From: JAGKXB01 sp964498835
Lineage (GTDB): Bacteria; Pseudomonadota; Gammaproteobacteria; Burkholderiales; Burkholderiaceae_D
Length of the DNA stretch: 64,000 nt
Direction: 5' to 3'
Assembly: GCA_964498835.1 (NCBI GenBank)
Contig: CAZCIX010000006.1
Location: 1-64,000, forward strand
Shown: one piece after another, positions 53,353-60,655 of the stretch
Numbering within the stretch: position 1 is the first letter of the stretch
Layout: every line of letters starts with the position of its first letter
The notes under the pieces: generated by a model
Told to the model about the DNA's origin: nothing
The model's database searches: none
The model's input: only the letters and a program-made list of their open reading frames with translations
Translations under genes and position numbers: made by a program

Positions 53353-53382
53353 AAATGGGGCTATGGTGCATTTTTTCAAGGG
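53353..53382 (-). promoter_or_regulatory. sigma-32-type promoter of grpE
   Basis: Read leftward: CCCTTGAAA (53374-53382), a 13-bp spacer, and CCCCATTT (53353-53360). This is a near-perfect match to the heat-shock sigma-32 consensus, about 80 bp before the grpE start. Confidence 0.88.
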
Positions 53383-53505
53383 AGGCATTTAACGCAAGAC
53401 ATAACAACGCATGAAAGCTAATTAGGTATACACCAAGCTCAAGCCTTAAATTTTAAACAAGGATAAAATGCAGCCCCAAACTTACACTGGGATCACATTT
53501 AAACA

Positions 53506-54237
53506 ATGAATAAACCAACGCCAACCGTCTTAATCACCGGCGCAGCAAAACGCGGTGGCGCAGCAATTGCCAAACGCCTGCATCAGCGTGGTTATCGGAT
53601 CATTGTGCATTGCCACGCATCGCTATCCGCAGCACACGCTTTGGCAATTGAGTTGAATACCCTACGGACAGACAGTGCCATCGTTTGGCAAGCCGAGCTC
53701 AATCAGACCATCGCCGTACCACCGTATGTAGACTCCATCGTCGGGCTCGTTGCCAGTGCTTCTAGCTATCGGCACTCCGATCTAGATGAATTTGCGACAT
53801 CGCTGGATGCCGATATTGGCAGCCATCTCACCGGTCATCTAGCCTTGATCCAGCATTGCAAAACCGCCTTAACTGCCAATCAAGGTGCCATCGTCGCCAT
53901 CACCGACATCCATGTCGAACGTCCGGCCAAAGCTTATTTAACCTACCACATTGCAAAAGGCGCACTGGCTACTGCAGTGCGTGCACTGGCCATCGAACTA
54001 GCACCACACATACGCGTCAATGCGGTTGCACCCGGATCACTCGAATGGCCCGCCGACGATGCGCCCGCCTGCATCCCACTAGAACGTCAGGCGCAAATAT
54101 TACGCACCACGCCGTTGGGTCGAATCGGCACATTTGAAGAACTCGCCACCGCCGTAGAATTTTTATTATGCGACGCGACTTTTACAACCGGCGCCACGCT
54201 AAACGTCGATGGTGGCAGGTCAATTTTCTTAGAATAA
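53506..54237 (+). CDS. folM: SDR-family pteridine reductase (FolM-like)
   Basis: A short-chain reductase that probably reduces dihydropterins or dihydromonapterin. The N-terminal 'VLITGAAKRGGAAIAKRLH' has the TGxxxRxG form used by pteridine reductases. The active site is 'YHIAKGALATAVRALAIEL' (Tyr/Lys) and 'VNAVAPGSLEWP' follows. The 243-residue length fits. It is 34 bp upstream of folB on the same strand, a neighbour pair seen in Betaproteobacteria, which supports a pterin role. The symbol is a family assignment, not proof of substrate. Confidence 0.82.
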   Translation: MNKPTPTVLITGAAKRGGAAIAKRLHQRGYRIIVHCHASLSAAHALAIELNTLRTDSAIVWQAELNQTIAVPPYVDSIVGLVASASSYRHSDLDEFATSLDADIGSHLTGHLALIQHCKTALTANQGAIVAITDIHVERPAKAYLTYHIAKGALATAVRALAIELAPHIRVNAVAPGSLEWPADDAPACIPLERQAQILRTTPLGRIGTFEELATAVEFLLCDATFTTGATLNVDGGRSIFLE

Positions 54238-54271
54238 ATTGCAATAAATTAAAAATAAATTTGGAAATTTT

Positions 54272-54685
54272 ATGAACAACTTGAATCAGCACACATCTTC
54301 TTCCGCCAATGTGACTTCTCGGCCCAAACTCGCCTACGTATCCTTGGAATGCATGGAAGTCGATATCGAAATCGGCGTAGAACCGCAAGAACATGGCCGC
54401 ATTCAACGCTTGATTATTGATGTGGAAGTCGGATTCGACGATGCAAGAACACGCATCCCCGATTCCAAAGAAGGGTTATTGGAGGGCTTTGATTATGCAA
54501 AGGTAAGAGAATGCGTCAAACAAGCCACACACAGCAAAACTTATTTGATAGAAACCATCGCCAATCGTATCGCCGATGGCGTGTTGGCCTTACCCGGCGC
54601 ACTAAGCTGCGCCGTCAAAGTCAGCAAAAAACGTTGTTGGGCAGAAGTGGATAAGACTAGCGTGCGTATTTTTCGGGAGGTTTGA
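54272..54685 (+). CDS. folB: dihydroneopterin aldolase
   Basis: Cleaves dihydroneopterin to the substrate of FolK. The 137 residues show 'YVSLECMEVDIEIGVEPQEH' (start of the aldolase fold), 'FDYAKVRECVKQATH' and 'TYLIETIANRIADGVLAL' and the C-terminal 'VKVSKKRCWAEVDKTSVRIF'. The first 22 residues are a low-complexity extension. With folM-like, folK and folP in this window the pterin branch of folate synthesis is nearly complete. Confidence 0.92.
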   Translation: MNNLNQHTSSSANVTSRPKLAYVSLECMEVDIEIGVEPQEHGRIQRLIIDVEVGFDDARTRIPDSKEGLLEGFDYAKVRECVKQATHSKTYLIETIANRIADGVLALPGALSCAVKVSKKRCWAEVDKTSVRIFREV

Positions 54686-54703
54686 ACCAAGGCTGTCGAT
54701 TAA

Positions 54704-54794
54704 CCCCATCATTCCCGCGGGTCTAGGCGGGAACCCCGCGTCTTTCGTTATTGAATCCTAAAAGTCACTGGGTCCTCGACTAAAGCACTCGGGG
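54704..54794. repeat. dispersed palindromic repeat, copy C (reverse orientation)
   Basis: CATTCCCGCGGGTCTAGGCGGG at the left and CTCGACTAAAGCACTCGGGG at the right match the reverse complement of the copies at 27677 and 58120. It lies between folB and the 3' end of the accessory gene, 11 bp past its stop codon. Confidence 0.8.
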
Positions 54795-54804
54795 ACTCAA
54801 CACT

Positions 54805-55881
54805 TCAACACGATGCATCAAAAGGCACCAATTCCGGCATATCACTGTAACCCTCAGCATTAGTCACTGTAGTACTCCACCCATAATCATCAAACGATGT
54901 ATAAGGAGCAAGTTTTGATGCGTTGTCTGCACCAAAATTCAAATAGGCTGTATAGGATGCATATTGATATTCCAGGACATCAATTGCAGGTTTAGGGTCA
55001 CCACCGTCAATACCAACATCGAGATCATACGCAATTTCATCCTCCCCAAATTCAAACTCATCCAATGAAATATATTGGAAATCCGATTCTGTATTTTTTA
55101 CATCGTTTACGTTGAATGGCGTAACACCCGGGCCGTATTGAAAATCTTGCAAAGGAAACATACTAAGTGGACTTGGGAGTGTGTTTAACATTATCCCCCC
55201 ACCAACTGCACAAGAAAAAAGTTGTAACACAACCATACTCAACTTAGTTAAGGCCATTATTGACTGAACATGAGGAGTACTTATATTTTCCTCTGCAGCT
55301 TGGATTGCGGGTATTGATCTATCGTTATCTAAATGAGGAGTACTTATATTTTCCTCTGCAGCTTGGATTGCGGGTATTGATCTATCGTTATCTAATGCAG
55401 CGCTCATGTCTTCAAAGCGTACTCGAGGATTTCTTTGTGGCTCTGAAATGGCTAATGATGCTGGCGATGTAATTTCTTCTGTTTTTTTTGCATTTTCACC
55501 CGTGTTGACACATACAATCAATTCATCACGGAGACTGTCCCCAACATCAAGATTACTGAGCAAATCGGTAGTAAATTCTCGGAAGATTGGATCCTGCCAC
55601 AAACTTTGATAGTAAAAATGCACTAGCTCTTTAGGAAGAGTTCCAGGATCTCTGGAATACCTCAGATACCAATTGGCAGCTGCACGTTTTTCTTCAATCG
55701 AAAGATTTGTCAACGAAGATGGTTGTCTTTCTGGGGAATCAGTATTTATTGTTACTTGTGGAACAGCATCCGCCTGGCCATCGCTTATTGTGGGGATTAA
55801 TCCATCTTGAACTCTACCCACCTGAGGGGAATATACTTGATCACTTTGTCGTGATGCTCGATTGGTTGATAATGCTGGCAA
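54805..55881 (-). CDS. accessory protein, 3' part (probable frameshifted continuation)
   Basis: The frame is open from 55881 (TTG) to the stop at 54805-54807, 358 codons, and has no ATG near its 5' end. Its first codons overlap the upstream frame by 41 bp in another frame, just after an A10 tract. Residues about 59-145 ('LTNLSIEEKRAAANWYLRYS', then 'YYQSLWQDPIFREFTTDLL') repeat a block of the upstream frame. Residues 167-210 hold the unit 'DNDRSIPAIQAAEENISTPH' twice. A hydrophobic stretch around 215-250 ('LTKLSMVVLQLFSCAVGGGI') could be a membrane segment. The C-terminus is Asp/Tyr-rich. I do not recognise the family. More likely the second half of one gene with 55841-56533 than a separate gene. 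Confidence 0.7.
   Translation of the reverse strand: MPALSTNRASRQSDQVYSPQVGRVQDGLIPTISDGQADAVPQVTINTDSPERQPSSLTNLSIEEKRAAANWYLRYSRDPGTLPKELVHFYYQSLWQDPIFREFTTDLLSNLDVGDSLRDELIVCVNTGENAKKTEEITSPASLAISEPQRNPRVRFEDMSAALDNDRSIPAIQAAEENISTPHLDNDRSIPAIQAAEENISTPHVQSIMALTKLSMVVLQLFSCAVGGGIMLNTLPSPLSMFPLQDFQYGPGVTPFNVNDVKNTESDFQYISLDEFEFGEDEIAYDLDVGIDGGDPKPAIDVLEYQYASYTAYLNFGADNASKLAPYTSFDDYGWSTTVTNAEGYSDMPELVPFDASC
55270..55395 (-). repeat. exact 63-bp tandem duplication, two units
   Basis: Units 55270-55332 and 55333-55395 are identical and encode the 21-residue unit twice in frame. No mismatch was seen, so the duplication is recent and copy number may vary between strains. Confidence 0.92.
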
Positions 55882-56533
55882 TGTATTTTTTTTTTGCCTT
55901 TTTTGTATTTTCAGGCCTCTTCAAAAATTGAGCCAATTCATAACGAAAACCGTACTCAACATAAATATTATTGCTCACATCGGTAGCAAGTTCTCGGAAC
56001 GCTTCATCCTTCTTTAAACTTTGACAGTAAAGACGCACTTGCCTTGTTTGCCTAATTACATGCTCTCTGCAAGGCTCCAAACAACTATCGGCAATTTCAC
56101 ATTTCTGTTGAATCGAAAGATTTTTCAACAACGGTAAAACCGACAAAGCCTCTAGCCGATGTTGAAAAGTATCCAACATCAACGCAGATTTTGCATACCA
56201 TATCTTTTCGCATGCATCCTTAGTTAACACCACGCCTGTCTCTTTCATTGCATCAATGATGGCAGGCTCTCTCATCGTGCCGTGTATCCATCCTTTGACC
56301 AATTTCCGCTGCACATCAGCGTTAGCAAAAAAATTCTTCCTAGCATTGACTTCATTTTCTGAAACAGGCCCATGCGTGACTTTAAAAATAGCATCTGCAT
56401 GACCCGCTCTTATTTGCGTGGCTAATGCTATTTTTTGCTGAGGAGTCATCAGGTGCAGCGGTGTCTCTGCCGGACCAGATGAGGCAAAGTAAGCTGAAAA
56501 ATGTGCAATTCTGGCGGAAACAAAGGCTGACAT
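55841..56533 (-). CDS. accessory protein, 5' part, related to the left-edge repeat protein
   Basis: I start at ATG 56531-56533, with GGGAG 7 nt upstream (GTG two codons earlier is less likely); 230 residues. There is no signal peptide. Residues about 66-100 ('ARKNFFANADVQRKLVKGW' then 'P..ID.MK') align by eye with 'RAKFFNDASVQAEIAKAW' of the protein at 1-2083. 'VLPLLKNLSIQQKCEIADSC' aligns with 'VLFPLLSALGSNMQQEIAQV' where that protein's repeats begin. The end 'NTKKAKKK' is encoded by A10 (55886-55895); after it the frame runs 15 more codons to a stop. With nine A the frame would continue into 54805-55881. I do not recognise the function. Confidence 0.75.
   Translation of the reverse strand: MSAFVSARIAHFSAYFASSGPAETPLHLMTPQQKIALATQIRAGHADAIFKVTHGPVSENEVNARKNFFANADVQRKLVKGWIHGTMREPAIIDAMKETGVVLTKDACEKIWYAKSALMLDTFQHRLEALSVLPLLKNLSIQQKCEIADSCLEPCREHVIRQTRQVRLYCQSLKKDEAFRELATDVSNNIYVEYGFRYELAQFLKRPENTKKAKKKYIASIINQSSITTK
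55886..55895 (-). other. A10 homopolymer (T10 on plus) at the frame change
   Basis: Ten consecutive A on the coding strand encode Lys-Lys-Lys. A change of minus one (or plus two) joins the upstream frame to the downstream one. The tract is a candidate for transcriptional slippage, phase variation or a sequencing error. Confidence 0.85.
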
Positions 56534-56710
56534 TTCCACACTCCCATTGCATTTTCCACGTGCAATTCAGACCAGCATCATTTGATACTAAGTATTGAAT
56601 AGCGCGAATATGCTTAGTGCAAATTAAATTTTATTAACAAAAAGATATGATTAAAATATAGCACAAATAACAATATATTTCCCAAATAAATAACAAAAAT
56701 TCAATAATAA

Positions 56711-56738
56711 AGGGCGAGTTATGAATGAACTCACCCTT
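56711..56738 (-). terminator. probable terminator after the cupin gene
   Basis: AGGGCGAGTT and AACTCACCCT pair around ATGAATG (one G-U pair when read leftward) and are followed by TTTATTATTG. It lies about 75 bp past the cupin stop. The 279-bp gap 56534-56812 is otherwise AT-rich and empty. Confidence 0.7.
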
Positions 56739-56812
56739 AGAGAAATTAGCAAACTTAGCAAAAATTGATGATCAAATTGAATAATTGGGACTTAACTTAT
56801 CTCGAACCAATC

Positions 56813-57142
56813 TCAATCCACAATAAAAAGCTTAGCGCCAGTACGCGTATAAGAACGATGCGCTTCGGCATTATCAGCAACTTGGTAGCTCACACCAGGC
56901 GTCAACACAAATTTGCGCCCATCGTCCAACTCGCTTTCTAACTCGCCTTCCAGACATAGCAAAATATGCCCCTTGCGGCACCAGTGATCCGCCAGATAAC
57001 CAGGGGTGTACTCAACCATACGCACGCGAATCTCACCAAAATTGCAGGTACGCCAGTAGGCGACGCCGACTTCTCCTTTGTGCTCTGTGGCTTCGATGCT
57101 GGACCAGTCAGTAATACCAAAAGGGATGTTTGCGATATGCAT
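56813..57142 (-). CDS. DHCW-motif cupin protein
   Basis: A 109-residue single-domain cupin. The motif 'ADHWCRKGHILLCLEGELES' has the Asp-His-Trp-Cys core and the Gly-rich turn of the DHCW cupin group. 'VLTPGVSYQVAD' and a C-terminal 'HRSYTRTGAKLFIVD' complete the barrel. Metal binding is expected but the reaction is unknown. It lies 36 bp downstream of tyrA and may be co-transcribed with it. Confidence 0.88.
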   Translation of the reverse strand: MHIANIPFGITDWSSIEATEHKGEVGVAYWRTCNFGEIRVRMVEYTPGYLADHWCRKGHILLCLEGELESELDDGRKFVLTPGVSYQVADNAEAHRSYTRTGAKLFIVD

Positions 57143-57178
57143 GGATGAACCTCCAAATAAGATGTGATACAGGAAAAA

Positions 57179-58045
57179 TTATCCACGTCCCCACGCCTGC
57201 CTTGCCTGTTGCGCATTGGCATACATGGCTTGTAAGGCTTGACCATCGCCATTCGCCAGCAAGGTACGTAGTGTTGCCAGTTGCACCATGTAGGCATCCA
57301 GCTCCACCAATAGCGCCGCTTGGTTGGCTAGGCTAATGTCACGCCACATTTCGGGAGAGGAACCGGCGATACGAGTGAAATCACGAAATCCACTGGCGGC
57401 GTATTGAAACAACACATCGGCATGTGGTTTATTAGCAATCTCATCAACCAAGGCATACGCCAGCAAATGCGGTAAATGGCTGACGGCAGCAAACACACCG
57501 TCATGCTGCTCTGGTGTGAGTTGATGGATGATGGCGCCGCAATGACGCCACGCAGCGCTCACGGTTTCAATCGCTTGGGGCTTATTTTCTGGCAAAGGCG
57601 TGATAACCGTTTTTTTACCTTGATACAAGTTGGCAAGCGCTGCTTCTGGACCATGCATTTCTCGTCCGGCAATGGGATGCGCTGGAACAAACTGGGTAAT
57701 TTTTTCTCCCAAAACAAATCTGGCAGCGGCGATCACATCGCTCTTAGTACTACCGGCATCCGTCACAATGGTATGTGGAGCCAAATGCGGCGCAATCGTA
57801 GCCAAAATACTGGCGGTTTGTGCCACTGGCGCAGCTAGCAAAATCAAATCGGCATCGTGAATCGCATCGGATATCGATGTTGAGGTAGCGATACTATCGA
57901 TGATGCCCAGTTGCTGCGCTCGTAACAGCGAGCTGCTTGAACGACCAATCCCCACAACATGCTGCACCGCCTGTGCATTTTTGAGCGCCAGAGCAAATGA
58001 GCCGCCGATTAAGCCAACACCAAAAATAGCGATTTTTTTGAACAT
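57179..58045 (-). CDS. tyrA: prephenate dehydrogenase
   Basis: Forms 4-hydroxyphenylpyruvate in tyrosine synthesis. The N-terminal NAD site is 'IAIFGVGLIGGSFALALKN'. 'DAGSTKSDV', 'FVPAHPIAGREMHGPEAA' (catalytic His) and 'FAAVSHLPHLLAYALV' are TyrA signatures. The 288 residues have no ACT domain. It is downstream of hisC; a palindromic repeat (58120-58215) lies between them. In many Burkholderiales aroA follows; here it does not. Confidence 0.95.
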   Translation of the reverse strand: MFKKIAIFGVGLIGGSFALALKNAQAVQHVVGIGRSSSSLLRAQQLGIIDSIATSTSISDAIHDADLILLAAPVAQTASILATIAPHLAPHTIVTDAGSTKSDVIAAARFVLGEKITQFVPAHPIAGREMHGPEAALANLYQGKKTVITPLPENKPQAIETVSAAWRHCGAIIHQLTPEQHDGVFAAVSHLPHLLAYALVDEIANKPHADVLFQYAASGFRDFTRIAGSSPEMWRDISLANQAALLVELDAYMVQLATLRTLLANGDGQALQAMYANAQQARQAWGRG

Positions 58046-58119
58046 AAGAAATTAGACTAATTTGCAACTGAACTACCCATAGTGCCAGCCGGAATGATGG
58101 TAATACGGAGAAACTCTAA

Positions 58120-58215
58120 ACCGTCGCCCCCAAGTGCTTTAGTCGGGGATCCAGTGGCTTTTAGCAGTAAACAACGAAAGACGCTGGATTCCCGCCTAAA
58201 CCCGCGGGAACGACG
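58120..58215. repeat. dispersed palindromic repeat, copy B (96 bp)
   Basis: AAGTGCTTTAGTCGGGGATC and CTGGATTCCCGCCTAAA mark the two halves; the outer ends CCGTCG and CGACG pair. It is the closest relative of copy C (54704-54794), sharing the inner ACGAAAGACGC-like part. It lies between tyrA and hisC. Confidence 0.85.
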
Positions 58216-58223
58216 AATTTTGA

Positions 58224-59327
58224 TTAAATTAATTTTTTGAATGCATCAATAAACGCCGCATTTTCATGCGGCAAACCAATCGAAATCCGCAACCATTGCG
58301 GCAAACCATAATTCGCAACTGGACGAACAATAATCCCTTGCTTGAGCAAAGCCAAATTCACTCTTGCACCCGCTTGCTCATCCTCACCTACTTTTACCAT
58401 CACAAAATTGCCATACGAAGGCAAATAAGTCAGCTGCATGGCATCAAACGCCTGCGTCAATTGCGCATAACCAGCCATATTGCATTGCACGCTTTTTTGC
58501 AAAAAGTCCTCATCATGCAAAGCCGCGATTGCTGCCGCCTGCGCCAGGGAATTTACATTAAATGGCTGACGAATGCGATTTAGCAAATCCGTAATCGGCG
58601 CCTGTGCAATCGCAAAACCAACCCGTATCCCTGCCAAACCATAGGCTTTGGAAAACGTACGCGTGACGATTAAATTAGGAAATCGCTTCACCCACGCTGT
58701 CGATTCAAACTGGCATTCTGGTGCCAAAAACTCGTTATACGCCTCATCCAACACAACCACGATATGTTCAGGCACCGCCTTTAAAAACGCTTCAATTTGC
58801 GGCGCGGGAATAAACGTGCCAGTTGGATTATTGGGATTAGCAATAAAAATCAATTTGGTATCTGGCGTGATGGCTTGCAACATGGCCGGCAAATCGTGTC
58901 CGTATTCTTTAGCCGGCACCACAATCGCACGTGCACCCACCGCTTGCGTCGCTAAGGCATACACCAAGAAGGAATATTGCGCATACATCACCGCTTGCCC
59001 AGCTTGCACCAAGGCATGCGCTGCTAATTCCAGCAAATCATTGCTGCCGTTGCCCAAGGTAATCCATGCTTGCGGCACCTGATATTTGGCGCTGATGGCT
59101 GCTTTCAAATCAAAACCGTTCGCATCGGGATAACGTCCTACATCAGCCGCCGCTTGCAACATGGCTTGTCTGGCGGATTCTGGCGTACCTAATGGGTTTT
59201 CATTGGATGCCAACTTGATGATTTTGTTCACATCCAAAGCAAATTCACGAGCAACTTCAGCAATGGGTTTGCCGCCCTGGTAAGGAGCAATAGCACGAAT
59301 GGCATCAGAACCAAATAAAGTGGACAT
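58224..59327 (-). CDS. hisC: histidinol-phosphate / aromatic aminotransferase
   Basis: A PLP-dependent class I/II aminotransferase of 367 residues. 'LASNENPLGTPESARQAM', 'TLGNGSNDLLELAAHALV', 'IFIANPNNPTGTFI' and 'RTFSKAYGLAGIRVGF' (PLP Lys) are HisC signatures. In the pheA-hisC-tyrA context it probably also serves aromatic amino acid synthesis, as known for paralogs in this position (often called hisC2). Confidence 0.93.
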   Translation of the reverse strand: MSTLFGSDAIRAIAPYQGGKPIAEVAREFALDVNKIIKLASNENPLGTPESARQAMLQAAADVGRYPDANGFDLKAAISAKYQVPQAWITLGNGSNDLLELAAHALVQAGQAVMYAQYSFLVYALATQAVGARAIVVPAKEYGHDLPAMLQAITPDTKLIFIANPNNPTGTFIPAPQIEAFLKAVPEHIVVVLDEAYNEFLAPECQFESTAWVKRFPNLIVTRTFSKAYGLAGIRVGFAIAQAPITDLLNRIRQPFNVNSLAQAAAIAALHDEDFLQKSVQCNMAGYAQLTQAFDAMQLTYLPSYGNFVMVKVGEDEQAGARVNLALLKQGIIVRPVANYGLPQWLRISIGLPHENAAFIDAFKKLI

Positions 59328-59411
59328 GGGGAAAAATAAAAAATAAGTAAATGAAAGAGAACTAAAAATAAGGAAAGCGATGAAGGCGATGCAAAAACTT
59401 TATTAAAAACT

Positions 59412-60640
59412 TTATTGCAACGCTAAAGGGTAGGAACCCAAGATTTTGAAGAAAGCAGCCTGCTGCTTCAATTCAGCCAATGCTTGCGCCACTTTTTCCT
59501 CTTGCGCATGGCCTTCGATATCCACATAAAAATAGTATTCCCACCCTCCCATGCGCGCTGGGCGCGACTCGAAACGTGTCATGGAAACACCGTGCTGCGC
59601 CAGGGGAGCAAGCAAACTATGCACCGCACCAGCNNNNNNNNNNNNNNNNNNNNNNNNNNNNNNNNNNNNNNNNNNNNNNNNNNNNNNNNNNNNNNNNNNN
59701 NNNNNNNNNNNNNNNNNNNNNNNNNNNNNNNNNTCATGGAAACACCGTGCTGCGCCAGGGGAGCAAGCAAACTATGCACCGCACCAGCTTTATTCGGAAC
59801 GGACAACACCAGCGAAGTTTTATCTTTGCCACTCGGCATCACCTGCTGCCGACCCAGCACGACAAAACGGGTACGGTTATGTGCATCATCCTGAATATGT
59901 GACTGCACCAGTTGCAAACGATATGTATGCCCCGCGGCTTCGCTGGCAATCGCCGCCATCGTCGGATCTTCACCAGCAACACGCGCTGCTTCAGCATTGG
60001 AAACCAAGGCTTTGCGTTCTATGTCGGGATAATGCTGATTTAACCAAGCTTGGCATTGCGCCAACGCTTGCGTGTGTGCAGCGATGCACGTCACGCCATC
60101 CATGCTGCCGGACTGCGTCATCAAATTATGCTGCACCAGCAAAACCACTTCACCACACACGGACAAACTGGTTTGCAGCAATAAATCCAAGGTGCGATTG
60201 ACGACACCTTCGCTAGAATTTTCAGCTGGCACCACACCAAAATCCGCCGCGCCAGTTTCAGTCGCACGGAACACTTCATCAATCGAAGCGCAAGGCAAAC
60301 CCTGCACAGCATGACCAAATTGCTGATACACCGCTTGCTCGCTAAACGTACCGATTGGGCCTAAATAAGCAACCACCACCCGTCTTTCCAAAGCACGGCA
60401 AGCGGACATAATTTCACGAAACACCGCCTGCACATCCCCATTCTTCAGCGGACCAGGATTGCGCTCTGCTACGCTATTCAATACCTGCGCTTCACGCTCA
60501 GGGCGAAACACGGGCGCGTTCTCCGCTGCCTTCACATGACCAACTTCCTGCGCAATACAAGCACGGCGATTTAATAAATCGAGGATTTGTTCATCAATTT
60601 GATCAATCTGCGCACGCAAAGGTTTAAGTTTGTCATCCAT
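59412..60640 (-). CDS. pheA: bifunctional chorismate mutase / prephenate dehydratase, with assembly gap
   Basis: Makes phenylpyruvate for phenylalanine. The N-terminal chorismate mutase (1-90) has 'IDQIDEQILDLLNRRACIAQ'. The dehydratase has 'VAYLGPIGTFSEQAVYQQFG' and 'NRTRFVVLGRQQVMP' (TRF motif). The C-terminal ACT domain has 'ESRPARMGGWEYYFYVDIEG'. The frame is broken by 100 N (59634-59733) flanked by an identical 55-bp sequence at 59579-59633 and 59734-59788. Removing 155 bp (N plus one copy) restores one frame of 357 residues, the normal length, so the gene is intact in the organism. Confidence 0.93.
59634..59733. other. artificial 100-N scaffold gap
   Basis: Exactly 100 N with a perfect 55-bp direct repeat on both sides. 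The overlap equals a common assembler k-mer length, so the two contigs overlap and nothing is missing. The gap should be closed by merging the copies. Confidence 0.92.
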
Positions 60641-60655
60641 GTTCTTTAGTTACAT

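Noticed and set aside
54805..55881. Independent gene starting at TTG 55881
   Set aside because: There is no ATG, no ribosome site, and the frame begins inside the previous gene immediately after A10; a frameshifted continuation explains it better.
2084..57178. tRNA genes in intergenic gaps
   Set aside because: No gap shows a T-loop GGTTCRANYCC with a matching acceptor stem; a dedicated tRNA scan would be needed to exclude them fully.
59579..59788. Genuine 55-bp duplication in pheA
   Set aside because: Merging the copies restores the normal reading frame and length, and the exact 100-N spacer is a scaffolding convention.
59480..60201. Plus-strand reading frames spanning the N run
   Set aside because: They are created by translating across N and antisense to pheA.
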